Shown one piece after another: positions 53,375 to 63,456 of a stretch of 64,000 nucleotides of DNA; positions within the stretch are counted from its first letter, which is position 1, and each line of letters opens with the position of its first letter. This DNA comes from Oscillatoriaceae cyanobacterium Prado104 (GTDB lineage Bacteria > Cyanobacteriota > Cyanobacteriia > Cyanobacteriales > Microcoleaceae). Under the pieces are notes generated by a model. It searched no databases and was not told the origin of the DNA. It saw nothing but the letters and a program-made list of their open reading frames with translations. The position numbers and the translations under genes were made by a program. The stretch spans positions 1 through 64,000 of the forward strand of contig JALOON010000057.1 of NCBI GenBank assembly GCA_025454405.1. Reading direction: 5' to 3'.

Positions 53375-56188
53375 TCATTTCCACTCCCCCTGAAGCGTAA
53401 AAGCCGCCCAATAATAGGGAGACTTCCATTTTTCTTCCCGCATCATTTCGATTTGTGCCGCTCTCAAAGCTGCCGCTGGTGCTAACTTTTCTTGCAGCAT
53501 TTTTTGATAAAATTTTTGCATCAATACAGAAGTTCCTTCATCGTCCACATTCCACAAACTCACCGCTACTCGCTGCGCGCCTGCATACATAAAACCCCTA
53601 GTTAATCCCACCATCCCTTCGCCTTGAATATTCTGTCCCATTCCCGATTGACAAGCACTTAAAACCACTAAATTTGCTGCCAGTTTCAAGTTAAAAATAT
53701 CATTGAGTCGCAAAAAGCCATTTAAAAGATTGCCCTTGTCGTCAACCATCGACATCACAATTCCTGACAGTTCGGGATTTTTGCTGTTGGCAAGGCCGTG
53801 GGTGGCGAAGTGAACGATTTGATAATTGACTAAATTGCGATCGGTAGCAGTAGTACGACTGGCATCAAAATCAAGTATTTGACGGGTAGAAGCTGAGGGG
53901 AATAAGCTGGATATTGTTTGGGCTTCTTGGCGGGTAAATGGTAGGCGTTTTGGCGGCCATTCCCGATTAGAAGCGCGAAGCGATCGATTTAAACCGAGGT
54001 TGTTTGATGCTAGCTTTTCGGTAGTTTCCGGGGTAAGTTTTCCTTTGAGTCTGTCGTCATCGGGACTGAAAACCGGATCGGCTAAAATTGCTAAGGTTTG
54101 GTTCGGCGGTTTTCTGTCCGCGTAATTTTGCCGGAGAATGCCGAGAGTTGAAGCGTGTTGGGTAATTAAGAAATTATTGGTATTTTGTCCGACGGTTTGG
54201 GGAATTGTTAAAGCAGCAAAAGGAGTATAGTGCAGCACGCCGTCGGGAACAATTAATAAGCGTTTGTTTCCTAATTGGGTTGCTGCGGGTTGTAAAATTA
54301 CTTGACCCAGATTTGCACTTGCCTGGGCAACTTGTTGGGGAATATCTCTCTGGATTTGGCTAGTTATTATCTCTAGGAAGTCGCGGGCTGCTGTTTCAAT
54401 GTCGGCGCGTTTTGGCAATTCATAGGTGGTGAGTCCGGTTGATGTCACTACCCACAAATAACTGCGGTCTTTGCCGAGGGAATACTGCAATAAAATCGTG
54501 TTTTCATCGAGAATCTGTTTCTGAATTTCTGGGAGTGTTAAAGGTTGGGGTTGGGTGAGGGCAGCGTAACGGGGGCTGGCGGTACGAATCTGGGCTTGAA
54601 GTTGCTGATATTGTTCCAAAAGTGCGAGGCGCTGTTTGTCGATTTCATCGACTTTAGTTGCGTTGGGATTGGGGGTGCTGATTGTTTCGATGCGCTGCTT
54701 TTCAATGGCATCAAGTTGCTGTTGCAGGCTCTTTTCTTGTTGCAGTAACTCGGGGGAAATGCCTTCGCGAATGTTGGCGTTACTTTCTTGGAGAAGTTCG
54801 AGGAGGCTGCGGGCCCTCGAACGTTCGCTGGCTTCTAAGGCTTTGGTATCATAACCGGATTTAGGATTAGTTTTGTGCAGTTGCATTAACAAATCGATGT
54901 AGAATTCGTAGTAGTCCTGGACTGTGGCAAAGTACGAGCTGCGGAGTTCTGGGCTGGCTATTTTGGTGCGCAGGTTTTCGATGATTTTGAGAGAGGATTC
55001 AATGTCGTTGAGGGCTTCGGTAAGATTGTTTTGGTCGCGTTTGGCATAAGCCATGTTGTGGAGGGTGAGAGCTTCCCCACCGCGATCGCCTGTTGCCCGA
55101 AACAGGGGAAGCGACTGGCTGTAATACTCTAGCGCTTTCTGTTGTTCTCCCAATTCTGAGTAGACTAAGCCGATGTTGGCCTGTTGCCCGAAACAGGGGA
55201 AGCGACTGGCTGTAATACTCTAGCGCTTTCTGTTGTTCTCCCAATTCTGAGTAGACTAAGCCGATGTTGGTGAGGGTAACAGCTTCCCCACCGCGATCGC
55301 CTACTGCCCGTCTCAGGGGAAGCGACTGGCTGTAATACTCTAGCGCTTTCTGTTGTTCTCCCAATTCTGAGTAGACATTGCCGATGTTGTGGAGGGTGGC
55401 AGCTTCCACACGGCGATCGCCTACTGCCCGAGTCAGGGGAAGCGACTGGCTGTAATACTCTAGCGCTTTCTGTTTTTCTCCCAATTGTGAGTAGACACCG
55501 CCGATGTTGTTCGCCTGTTGCCCGACTCAAGGGAAGCGACTGGCTGTAATACTCTAGCGCTTTCTGTTTTTCTCCCAATTGTGAGTAGACTAAGCCGATG
55601 TTGGTGAGGGTGAGAGCTTCCCCACGGCGATCGCCTGTTGCCCGCAACAGGGGAAGCGACTGGCTGTAATGCTCTAGCGCTTTCTGTTTTTCTCCCAATT
55701 GTGAGTAGACATTGCCGATGTTGTTGAGGACAACAGCTTCCCCACGGCGATCGCCTGTTGCGCGTCTCAGGGGAAGCGACTGGCTGTAATACTCTAGCGC
55801 TTTCTGTTTTTCTCCCAATTGTGAGTAGACACCGCCGATGTTGTTGAGGGTAACAGCTTCCCCACAGCGCTTTCTGTTGTTCTCCCAAATCTGAGTAGAC
55901 TCTGCCAATGCCGGTGAGGGTGACAGCTTCCCAACGGCGATCGCCTGTTGCCCGAAACAGCTTTAAGGCTTCTTCAAATTTAGCGATCGCACTTCTTTTT
56001 GAGTCCGCAGTTCCTTGCTGGTAGAGTTGTAGTCCTTCCTTTAATGCTTTTGCAGCAGCTTCGTTACTGTTAGTTTGTGCTGTTTGTACGACTTTACCAA
56101 CGGGCACGACTGCTGCAACTGGCTGACTTAGCTGAACCGAAAGTGCGATCGACATTCCAGCTAAAATTAATTGAGTGCGATCGAACAT
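53375..56188 (-). pseudogene. Second TPR-CHAT gene, interrupted by three deletions in the TPR array
   Basis: Paralogue of the neighbouring gene, in the same direction. The start (MFDRTQLILAGMSIALSVQLSQ, 56188) and the CHAT end (LACQSG-type Cys in VVLSACQSGMGQ, His in VHFATHGLAN) are well preserved. The TPR array is made of near-identical 120-base units. Spacing of the CCGATGTTG mark shows three shortened units: 91 (55170), 94 (55501) and 70 bases (55835) instead of 120, i.e. losses of 29, 26 and 50. Each shifts the frame, and the sum (105) restores it. The gene is therefore read as four overlapping open frames, none full length. Confidence 0.85.
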
Positions 56189-56358
56189 AACTACCCCTTT
56201 TGTATTTACTTCTATTTTAATCTTTAGCCCGCTTGGTATAAAGGTAGGAAGAAGTAAGGGCGATCGATTTTTTTACTGAATTGCTAAACTGAGAAAGTTC
56301 GCCGCGATCGAATCATTTATGAAAAATACAGCGCGATCGGAGGTTTTTCGCGGGGATT

Positions 56359-56424
56359 GGGCGAAGCATTCGGGTATATAAATTTTAGTCTTTTCTATTC
56401 GATCGTCGCCCGAATGCTTCGCCC
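56359..56424. repeat. Inverted repeat, 16-base perfect arms
   Basis: GGGCGAAGCATTCGGG (56359-56374) and CCCGAATGCTTCGCCC (56409-56424) around a 34-base loop. A well-known type of dispersed cyanobacterial palindrome, followed by CCTACAGG. Confidence 0.85.
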
Positions 56425-56475
56425 CTACAGGTGGTTGAAATTTGTTTTTTTGTTTGCTTTTCCCATTACCAATTT

Positions 56476-57135
56476 TCATTTTCCCTCAACCGGATGTTGC
56501 CCGTAATAAGGCAAAGCTTCCCACCATCCGGGCCGACTTCCTTTTTCCCACTCCAAATAAGCCAATTCCAACACGCTAGAAACCGACCATCCCAACTCAC
56601 TATCAACTTCAACTAACTGATAGGAATTTGCCCAATCTTTCAACTTTTCCTGCCAAACTTCCGGCGACATCACCGTATCGGGAAACAACTCAGTGACACC
56701 CGAATTTTTATTAACTGAATACACAGCCCCAAACAATTGCCCGCGCTGCGCCCGCATTTGCACCGCAATATCTTTATTTGAGGGAGATTTTCGATCGCAC
56801 TCACAAGCAACAGCCGCCAAAGTAGAAATTGCAAACACCGGAATTTCCAACTGTTGCGCCAAAGTTCTCGCAGTTACCACACCCATCCGAGTACCCGTAA
56901 AACCTCCGGGCCCTTTTGCCACAGCAATAAAAGCCAAATCCGCCCATGTTTGCGGCTGCAAAAACTCCACCAAACGCTGGTGCAAATCCGTTGCCAAATC
57001 GCGCCCCAAATTCCAAGTTTGACACCGGGAATCCCCTGCAAAATCGCTAATTGCCAAACCCAATTCAGGACTTCCAGTATGCAATGCCAACCCGTATTTT
57101 TTCACTCCTGCCGCCTCTAGGGAATTCCCAGTCAT
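56476..57135 (-). CDS. tsaB: tRNA threonylcarbamoyladenosine biosynthesis protein TsaB
   Basis: 219 residues from the ATG at 57135 (MTGNSLEAAGVKKYGLALHT), which overlaps the stop of the upstream kinase gene by four bases. ASKHA-fold features: LALHTGSPELGLAI (phosphate-1-like loop) and the TsaB signature FIAVAKGPGGFTGTRMGVVTARTLAQQL. TsaB partners TsaD and TsaE to make t6A37 in ANN-decoding tRNAs. The C-terminal half is divergent, as usual. Confidence 0.9.
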   Translation of the reverse strand: MTGNSLEAAGVKKYGLALHTGSPELGLAISDFAGDSRCQTWNLGRDLATDLHQRLVEFLQPQTWADLAFIAVAKGPGGFTGTRMGVVTARTLAQQLEIPVFAISTLAAVACECDRKSPSNKDIAVQMRAQRGQLFGAVYSVNKNSGVTELFPDTVMSPEVWQEKLKDWANSYQLVEVDSELGWSVSSVLELAYLEWEKGSRPGWWEALPYYGQHPVEGK

Positions 57136-58838
57136 TGATAGTTTTCCTTCACAAAAAACAGGGGCATCGCTACCACCAAACAACCCAAAAGTACGCCAAA
57201 TACCCCAGTATTTAAAATTCGGGAATTTCCCATGCCGCCCGCCATCAAAAACAGCACGACCAAACTGGCAAATAAATTGTTATTGGCAAATTCTTTGTTC
57301 TGGGAAACTTGATGTTTCACAGCCATAAAACCCGATGCTACTATTAAGGCACACCAAGTATTAAAAATCACGATTTGAGAGCCAAACACAAACCAAACTA
57401 AGGCAAACATCAGCGAATCTATCCAAAATTTCTGATTTCTCAACTTCGGCAGCCAGTAATCTTTGGTAGCGATCGGTGCGACTTTCTTGACTAACTTTCT
57501 GCGGTGCAGTACCAGTTTATTTCTTAACTGAATCTTCGGATCGATTTGCAATACTTGCTTCCACTCCGGCCTCCGAGAATTGTTGACTCTTCCCAAGATT
57601 TTAACGGTGGCAAATTTGTTTAACTGCAAGTCGGTCAGTCTGGTAGAAATTATTTGAGATAAATGCGGGTAGTAAACCGGATTGTCTTCAGTTCTGTTGA
57701 TAACAACATTCAGCTTTTGTTTGGCTTGATTGACTTGAATTGTCACGTTGAAAGGCGCGATCGCATCTTGCAAAGCTTGCTGGATTTGGGTTTGTTCTTC
57801 CTGAGTGAAAATCGGGGGGGCGATCGGCAGTGCTGGTATTGGTTTTGCGGGCGTTTCCGGCGCGTTTAAGGCGGGTTTGGCATCTAAATAGATTGGTTTG
57901 GGGTTCAACTGCCTCAGGACTGCTGATGCCCCACTGTAGCGCCGGTTGGTAGCACTTTGCAGCATCGTATCGAGGATGCGGCCGAAATCGTCGCTAACTG
58001 CTGTTTTCAAGTAATTTCGCCAAGCCCAATTATCCTCGCTGCTGTCGAACAAGTCGAAGGGAGGAATTTGCGTCAGCAAGTGAATGCAGGTGACACCCAA
58101 ACTGTAAATATCGCTGGCAAAAACAGCTTTTCCCATCAATTGTTCTGGGGCTGTATAAGCAGCGCTGCCGATAATTGTACCTGTTTGCGGCAAGCCAGTT
58201 ACTGTTACTTTCTTAGATGCTCCAAAATCTACTAAAACAATATCTTTTTGAAAAAGGGGAGGTTGCAAGTAATTTTCTAATGCGGGTAAAGGTGCGGGAG
58301 ACAGTCGGCGGCGAATGATATTTTCTGGTTTGATATCGCGGTGAATTACTTTTGATTTGTGGACGAAGTGGAGGACTGGCAATAAATCGTTGAGGATTTG
58401 CCGAATTTGAGTTTCGGTGAATGCGCCTTTTTGTGCTAATTCTTGAGCTAAGTTTTTGCCGTCGATAAATTCTTGTACTAAATACTGCCTGCCATCTGTT
58501 TCAAAATGCGCTAACAATTCGGGAATTTGAGGATGTTTGCCCAAGGTTTCTAACTGGGCGGTTTCTTGTTGAAATAGTTGCGCTGCTTTTTCGGCTGAGG
58601 TGTTTTGCGGGAAAGATTGCTTGATGACGCACTGGGAAAAGATCGGGGGTTTGGTTTCATCAACTGCTAAAAAAGTTCTGCCAAAGCCACCTTGTCCGAT
58701 CGGCCTTACAATGCGGTAGCGAGATTCTGAGGGCGTTCGATCGTCTGTCAACAACAGCGAAGAGCCGCAACTTTGGCAAAATTTTGCATCGCTGGGGTTT
58801 TGCGGATTCTGACAAGTTGGGTTTAGACAATAAGACAT
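57132..58838 (-). CDS. Serine/threonine protein kinase with zinc ribbon and membrane tail
   Basis: 568 residues. An N-terminal zinc-ribbon (CLNPTCQNPQNPSDAKFCQSCGSSLL, four Cys). Kinase domain about 40-315 with G-loop IGQGGFGRTFLA, VAIK-like CVIKQSF, HRDIKPENII, VDFGASKK (DFG) and APEQ; it looks active. Then a Pro-rich linker, a small conserved domain (about 340-470), and three or four C-terminal membrane helices (FWIDSLMFALVWFVFGSQIVIF ...). Cyanobacterial SPK of the 4-Cys type. Overlaps tsaB by four bases. Confidence 0.9.
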   Translation of the reverse strand: MSYCLNPTCQNPQNPSDAKFCQSCGSSLLLTDDRTPSESRYRIVRPIGQGGFGRTFLAVDETKPPIFSQCVIKQSFPQNTSAEKAAQLFQQETAQLETLGKHPQIPELLAHFETDGRQYLVQEFIDGKNLAQELAQKGAFTETQIRQILNDLLPVLHFVHKSKVIHRDIKPENIIRRRLSPAPLPALENYLQPPLFQKDIVLVDFGASKKVTVTGLPQTGTIIGSAAYTAPEQLMGKAVFASDIYSLGVTCIHLLTQIPPFDLFDSSEDNWAWRNYLKTAVSDDFGRILDTMLQSATNRRYSGASAVLRQLNPKPIYLDAKPALNAPETPAKPIPALPIAPPIFTQEEQTQIQQALQDAIAPFNVTIQVNQAKQKLNVVINRTEDNPVYYPHLSQIISTRLTDLQLNKFATVKILGRVNNSRRPEWKQVLQIDPKIQLRNKLVLHRRKLVKKVAPIATKDYWLPKLRNQKFWIDSLMFALVWFVFGSQIVIFNTWCALIVASGFMAVKHQVSQNKEFANNNLFASLVVLFLMAGGMGNSRILNTGVFGVLLGCLVVAMPLFFVKENYQ

Positions 58839-58844
58839 CGGATT

Positions 58845-59052
58845 AGGGGATTTTAGATTTTAGATTTTAGATTTTAGATCGGGAATTGGGAATTGCGGAT
58901 GGGGAATTGGGGATTGGTAATTGATTATTAGTTATTGGTTATTAGTTGTTAATAGTTACGATCGCCCACCAATAACAACCAACAACCAACAACCAACAAA
59001 TAACTAAGGACTGCTGACTAAGAACTGCTGACTAATAACTAATGACTGATGA
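58845..59052. repeat. Short tandem repeats (TTTTAGA, GGGGAATTG, ACTGCTGACTAA)
   Basis: Four or so TTTTAGA heptamers, then GGGAATTG-type units, then CAACAACCAACAA and ACTGCTGACTAAT units. The TTTTAGAT heptamer also occurs at about 11506-11533, 45228-45246 and 63352-63362. Non-coding. Confidence 0.8.
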
Positions 59053-59060
59053 CTAATTAC

Positions 59061-59309
59061 TCAAGTTGGAACGAGTTCGCCCGGCCGCAATTTTGCCCAT
59101 TTGCCAGTCTCTTGTTTGAAACTCAAACAGCCGACTACATCCCATTCCATTTCTATTTCATCTTGGCGGGGGCGGATGTTGACGTTAATTGTCGGTTCTA
59201 CGGGGTCGAAATCGGGATTTTCAGTGAGGTGAAGCTGTTCGTGCTGGGTTTCTACGGCGTGGTAGGTCAAGCAGCGGTCCACATAGTGGCAGTTAATACA
59301 AATACACAT
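59061..59309 (-). CDS. ycf34: Ycf34 family protein
   Basis: 82 residues beginning MCICINCHYVDRCLTYHAVE, followed by HLTENPDF and MEWDVVGCLSFKQETGKWAKLRPG. This is the Ycf34 pattern of cyanobacteria and red-algal plastids. The clustered Cys residues bind an iron-sulfur cluster in studied homologues, and a role in redox-linked regulation of photosynthesis has been proposed. Confidence 0.93.
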   Translation of the reverse strand: MCICINCHYVDRCLTYHAVETQHEQLHLTENPDFDPVEPTINVNIRPRQDEIEMEWDVVGCLSFKQETGKWAKLRPGELVPT

Positions 59310-59416
59310 TTTCGATATCCTCTGTGCATTTCAAAAAGATTGGTGAAATTCGAGCTTTCTGTTAATCTAGCGTAGCAAGAGTTTTGCGGTTCCGAAGTTT
59401 GTAGATTTTTGTTGCA

Positions 59417-60667
59417 ATGTCAGTGAATTTGCCCCCTGCATTATCTCCCGATGTTTGGCCGTTCGATCGAGAACTGCTGAAACCGCCTGCTTATTTAGTC
59501 GGCGGTGCGGTGCGAGATGCACTCCTGGGAAGGCGATCGGACTATTTCGATCTGGATTTTGTTATGCTAGCACGCGCCGTGAAGGCTGCTCGAAAAATTG
59601 CCGATCTCACTAAATCTGGCTTTGTGTTGCTGGATGCGGAAAGGCAGATTGCGCGGGTGGTATTTGCGGGCGGTACGGTGGATTTCGCGCAGGCGGAAGG
59701 GGGGAGTCTGGAGGCGGATTTGCAGCGCCGGGATTTTCGGATTAACGCGATCGCGTGCGATCCTTTTACTGGAGAAATCATCGATCCTTTGGACGGTCAA
59801 ACCGATCTGCGGATGCGCTTGCTGCGGATGGTTTCGCGGCAAAATTTAGAGGACGATCCGCTGAGGTTATTAAGAGCTTACCGCCAAGCGGCGCAGTTGG
59901 ATTTTGCGATCGAACCGGAAACTTTATCTGCAATTAAAGAATTAGCACCGCTGTTGAGTCGGGTGGCGGTGGAACGGGTGCGGGCGGAATTAAGTTATTT
60001 GTTGAATAATAATAACGGAGTTCCTTGGATTTGTCGGGGTTGGGAAGATGGTTTGTTTTCGATTTGGTTTAAAACAGCGGGCGATCGATTCCATATTCTG
60101 ACAGAGATTGATGCGTCTGCTGTAAATTTGGCTGCAATTTATCCAGATTTGGCAAGTGAATTTGCGCGCTGGATTCGAGATACAATTAAAACGCCGTTAT
60201 TATCGGTGGCAAAGTTGGCAATTTTGGCAAATCCCGATCCGGGAATTGCGGAAACTGAGTTGATGAATTTAAAGTACAGCAATGCCGAGATTAAAGGGGC
60301 GATCGAACTTATTAAATACTTGCCGAAGTTGCAAGCAACACCGACTTCTGCAATGTCTTTGAGAGAACAGTATTTTATGTTTCGCGATGTCGGAACAGTA
60401 TTTCCAGCTTTAGCTGTTTTGGCATTAGCTGCGGGAATTGCAATTGAAGAAATTTCGCCGTTAATCGATCGCTATCTCGATGCGGGCGATATAGTTGCGC
60501 ATCCGACACAATTGGTTAGCGGGACTGAGTTAATGGAATACTTGAATTTACCCCGAAGTCCGCGCATCGGTCAATTGCTATTAGAGATTCAGTTGGCACG
60601 GGTGGAAGGCAAAATTTCGACTCGGGAAGAAGCGCTGCAATTGGCGGCTGAATCGATCGAAAACTAA
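59417..60667 (+). CDS. CCA tRNA nucleotidyltransferase / polyA-polymerase family (class II)
   Basis: 416 residues. Class II nucleotidyltransferase head: AYLVGGAVRDALLGRRSDYFDLDFVML (G-G-x-V-R-D and D-x-D), ERQIARVVFAGGTVDFAQAEGG, LQRRDFRINAIACDPFTGEIIDPLDGQTDL, and EDDPLRLLRAYRQAAQLDFAIEPET (R-x-x-R-A-x-R). The rest is the helical neck and tail. It repairs or adds the 3' CCA end of tRNAs. Many cyanobacteria split CC- and A-adding activities or keep only one enzyme; which applies cannot be told here. Confidence 0.9.
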   Translation: MSVNLPPALSPDVWPFDRELLKPPAYLVGGAVRDALLGRRSDYFDLDFVMLARAVKAARKIADLTKSGFVLLDAERQIARVVFAGGTVDFAQAEGGSLEADLQRRDFRINAIACDPFTGEIIDPLDGQTDLRMRLLRMVSRQNLEDDPLRLLRAYRQAAQLDFAIEPETLSAIKELAPLLSRVAVERVRAELSYLLNNNNGVPWICRGWEDGLFSIWFKTAGDRFHILTEIDASAVNLAAIYPDLASEFARWIRDTIKTPLLSVAKLAILANPDPGIAETELMNLKYSNAEIKGAIELIKYLPKLQATPTSAMSLREQYFMFRDVGTVFPALAVLALAAGIAIEEISPLIDRYLDAGDIVAHPTQLVSGTELMEYLNLPRSPRIGQLLLEIQLARVEGKISTREEALQLAAESIEN

Positions 60668-60674
60668 GCTGCTG

Positions 60675-60707
60675 AGAAACCCGGTTTCTTAAAGAAACCG
60701 GGTTTCT
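60675..60707. terminator. Inverted repeat after the CCA-adding gene
   Basis: AGAAACCCGGTTTCTT and complementary AAGAAACCGGGTTTCT in direct contact. The same core as the psbB terminator but without a T-tract. Confidence 0.6.
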
Positions 60708-60867
60708 GGTGCGTTCCTCAAATAGCAATCCAGCCGTGAATCGATTAAAAGAGTTGGCAAATGGCAAGATAGGAAACTGGGAATCAGCAAGGGGAAAAAC
60801 AAAAAAACAAGTAAGTTCAACAAAACGAGTCAATCCAACTGTAATTAAACCAAATAGCTGCTGTACC

Positions 60868-62010
60868 TCACAATTGAAAAGCAGGCAAACTTTCCCTAAA
60901 ACCCGGCAAACTTGGCACAAAAGGATCGGGAATCGGCGGTATCGGAAAAGGAATTTCTGGAAGAGATGGGATAAATGGCAAATCTCGCGATGGTGGTGTA
61001 AATCCTGTCGAAACAGTTAAACAGTCTGATAAATTCACATCAGTAACATTTTCCACATCAGCAATTAAATCCCCGCCAAATAAGATTTTAGTTCCGCGCC
61101 TTCCCCCTTCATCATAGGATTCAAAGCGGTAAGTGAAAAAGCGAGAACCGTCTCGATCCTGCACGAAACTAACTACTTGAATTTTGTCGCCTTCTCCCCG
61201 GTTAAAATCCTTAATAATTGCATGGCTGCCAGCAGCGCCATAGAAAACGTAAGGGCGGACATCTAACGCGCCGAGAATAAATAGATCTGCGTCACTTTGC
61301 CCGCTTAAATTATCGATTTGAGTTCCGGTTGCTGCAAAACCGTAACCGATTATAGTGTCCCTTCCTTGCCCGCCAATTAGGGTATCGCTGCCTTGATTTC
61401 CCTCCAGCAAATCGTCTCCCGTACCGGCGTTGATGTAGTCGTTATCCAAGTCACCCCTCAAGGTATCGCTGCCACTTTCTCCTATCAAGCGATCGTTACC
61501 TTTGCCACCAATTAGCAAGTCGTTTTCGCTGCCGCCAAACAGGCGATCGTCTCCATCTTCTCCGATTACTGTATCGTTATTTTGACCGCCGTTAACACAG
61601 TCATTGCCCGCCCCTCCAAACAAGCTGTCGTTATTCTCTTCTCCCCTCAACAAATCGTCTCCCAATCCGCCCTCAATCGTATCATTGCCAGCATCTCCCT
61701 CCAGTCTGTCATTGCCTTCGCCACCGTTAAGACTGTCATTGCCAGACTCGCCATATAGCTTATCTTGACCTGCTTCACCGCTGAGAGTATCGCTGTCACC
61801 GCCGCCGTTAAGACTGTCGTTACCTGCACCGCCCGAAAGACGATCTCTACCAGAATCACCTGCAAGACTGTCGTTTCCTTCGCCACCATCTAAAGTGTCG
61901 TTGCCGCCCAAACCAGATAGAGTATCGTTGCCTTCAAGCCCGCACAGGGAATCATTGTCAATTCCACCAACTAGCAAGTTATCGAGACTGTCTCCGCATA
62001 TAATTGCCAT
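60868..62010 (-). CDS. Hemolysin-type calcium-binding (RTX) repeat protein
   Basis: 380 residues. Residues about 8-225 are some two dozen nonapeptide RTX repeats (G-G-x-G-N-D-x-L/x), such as GNDTLSGLGGNDTLDGG. They form a calcium-dependent parallel beta-roll. A non-repeat domain follows (FILGALDVRPYVFYGAAGSHAIIKDFNRGEGDKIQVV), like other cyanobacterial RTX ends. The C-terminus is a Pro-rich tail (PFPIPPIPDPFVPSLPG). No N-terminal signal peptide, as expected for type I secretion. DNA of the repeats is itself repetitive. Confidence 0.9.
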   Translation of the reverse strand: MAIICGDSLDNLLVGGIDNDSLCGLEGNDTLSGLGGNDTLDGGEGNDSLAGDSGRDRLSGGAGNDSLNGGGDSDTLSGEAGQDKLYGESGNDSLNGGEGNDRLEGDAGNDTIEGGLGDDLLRGEENNDSLFGGAGNDCVNGGQNNDTVIGEDGDDRLFGGSENDLLIGGKGNDRLIGESGSDTLRGDLDNDYINAGTGDDLLEGNQGSDTLIGGQGRDTIIGYGFAATGTQIDNLSGQSDADLFILGALDVRPYVFYGAAGSHAIIKDFNRGEGDKIQVVSFVQDRDGSRFFTYRFESYDEGGRRGTKILFGGDLIADVENVTDVNLSDCLTVSTGFTPPSRDLPFIPSLPEIPFPIPPIPDPFVPSLPGFRESLPAFQL

Positions 62011-62330
62011 AGATTTGTCCTCCCGAAAGTTATTTAGATCGTTAGAAAATTTAAGATTTCAGCAATTAAGAAGTTTTATTGTTTTGGCGGTTGTGAGCTT
62101 TGTTCGATCGCACTTATTATATCACATTCACAAGCTCGGGGTTGAATTTTAAGAAAAGTTCATAAGCTGTTGTATATTCAGATTGGGATACCAAAATCTA
62201 CGAAAGGAAATAGGGAACAGGGAACAGGGAACAAAAAATTCACAATTTAAATGCGAAACAGCTTAACAAGAGCCTTGCAAATTATTAGTCTGGTTGCTTC
62301 TGAGTCAAAAACAGTAAAATTTGGCGGAGA
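62011..62330. other. Intergenic, 320 bases
   Basis: Contains a short GGGAACA tandem (62212-62232). No gene seen; holds the promoter region of the RTX gene. Confidence 0.4.
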
Positions 62331-63347
62331 TTAACTGGCTAAAACTTTGATATGACTAATAGCAGCCGATACAGTAATCGGTAATTGATATCCTCCTCCG
62401 TGACAGGAGAGAACGGGACAATTAGCCTTTTGTGCCAGTTCCAAAACCAGTCGAGTTAAGTGCTGAAATTCTCGATCGCCCCAATCTGTGATTTCTTTGC
62501 CACAATCATCTCGATGGGAGTCATAGCCGGAAAATATCAAGATGAGATGGGGATGCCAAGGAACTTGAGTCAATGCCTCCTCGAAGGCAATTAAACTTTC
62601 GCAGCTTCTATAAAAATTTCCTGTAATTCCCAGTTTAGTTAGTACAGCTTCTGGAAATGTTTCACTTAATAAGGGAATATTGCAATGACCTACAGATTCA
62701 GCGGTTGTTGTTGTACCAGCTTTAAGATCCGAGGCTTTTGCCATATACAAATCAACTGCACTATGAATGCTGATGCAATAGATATTAGAATCGCCGCTAA
62801 AAATCGATTGAGTGCCATCTCCATGATGAATATCCCAATCTACGATTAAAATCTTGTTAAATCCTAGGGTTTGAGCGTATCTGGCGGCAGCAGCTTGGGG
62901 GTTTAGCAAACAGTAACCGTGTCCCCATTCTCGGTGGGCGTGATGGCCGACTAAACTAAAACAATAAGCTCGTTCTAAGACTCCTCGCTGCATGAGATCG
63001 ATCGCTTCTAACATTCCCCCTAACCCGTATAAATAGCCCGGTAAACTGAATTCTAAGCCTTCACATTCACCACCATTAGCAGGTAAAGCGAGACTGGTTT
63101 CATCAAGCGGTTGATTTTGGGCTTTTAACAGGAGTTTTTTTAAATAGGCCCGAGAATGAACCCGTAAATATTCATTTCCCTCGGCTTTTCTCAGGGGAAG
63201 TTGCGGGTAGTCGTTCAAATGTTTGGCAAGTTGTTCTCTAACTTGGTTAAAGTGAGGTAAGGAATGACCGATAAATTTAATTCGATCGAGCGGTTTTGTG
63301 GTAATGCAGGTGTGAGGGTACAAGTAAGTTGCAAAGGCAGGCATCAT
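62331..63347 (-). CDS. Histone deacetylase-like amidohydrolase
   Basis: 338 residues with class I/II HDAC features: GHSLPHFNQVREQL (N-terminal), FSLVGHHAHREWGHGYCLLNPQAAAARYAQ (the paired His and G-x-C-L-x-N), ILIVDWDIHHGDGTQSIF (zinc Asp and His), LILIFSGYDSHRDDCG (zinc Asp) and LSCHGGGYQL. The catalytic set looks complete, with the late Tyr in GGGYQL. Bacterial relatives act on acetylated polyamines or other small acyl-amides; some act on lysine. Substrate unknown. Confidence 0.88.
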   Translation of the reverse strand: MMPAFATYLYPHTCITTKPLDRIKFIGHSLPHFNQVREQLAKHLNDYPQLPLRKAEGNEYLRVHSRAYLKKLLLKAQNQPLDETSLALPANGGECEGLEFSLPGYLYGLGGMLEAIDLMQRGVLERAYCFSLVGHHAHREWGHGYCLLNPQAAAARYAQTLGFNKILIVDWDIHHGDGTQSIFSGDSNIYCISIHSAVDLYMAKASDLKAGTTTTAESVGHCNIPLLSETFPEAVLTKLGITGNFYRSCESLIAFEEALTQVPWHPHLILIFSGYDSHRDDCGKEITDWGDREFQHLTRLVLELAQKANCPVLSCHGGGYQLPITVSAAISHIKVLAS

Positions 63348-63456
63348 GGGATTTTAGATTTGGGATTTGGGATTTAGGATTGTTTTGAGATTTTTGATTG
63401 ACGATTTTATTGAATTTGCGATCGGGCATGAGATTGAGCAGGTTCGTATTTAATAA

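Noticed and set aside
53040..56000. 120-base direct repeats as a non-coding array
   Set aside because: They encode 40-residue TPR units in frame with CHAT domains.
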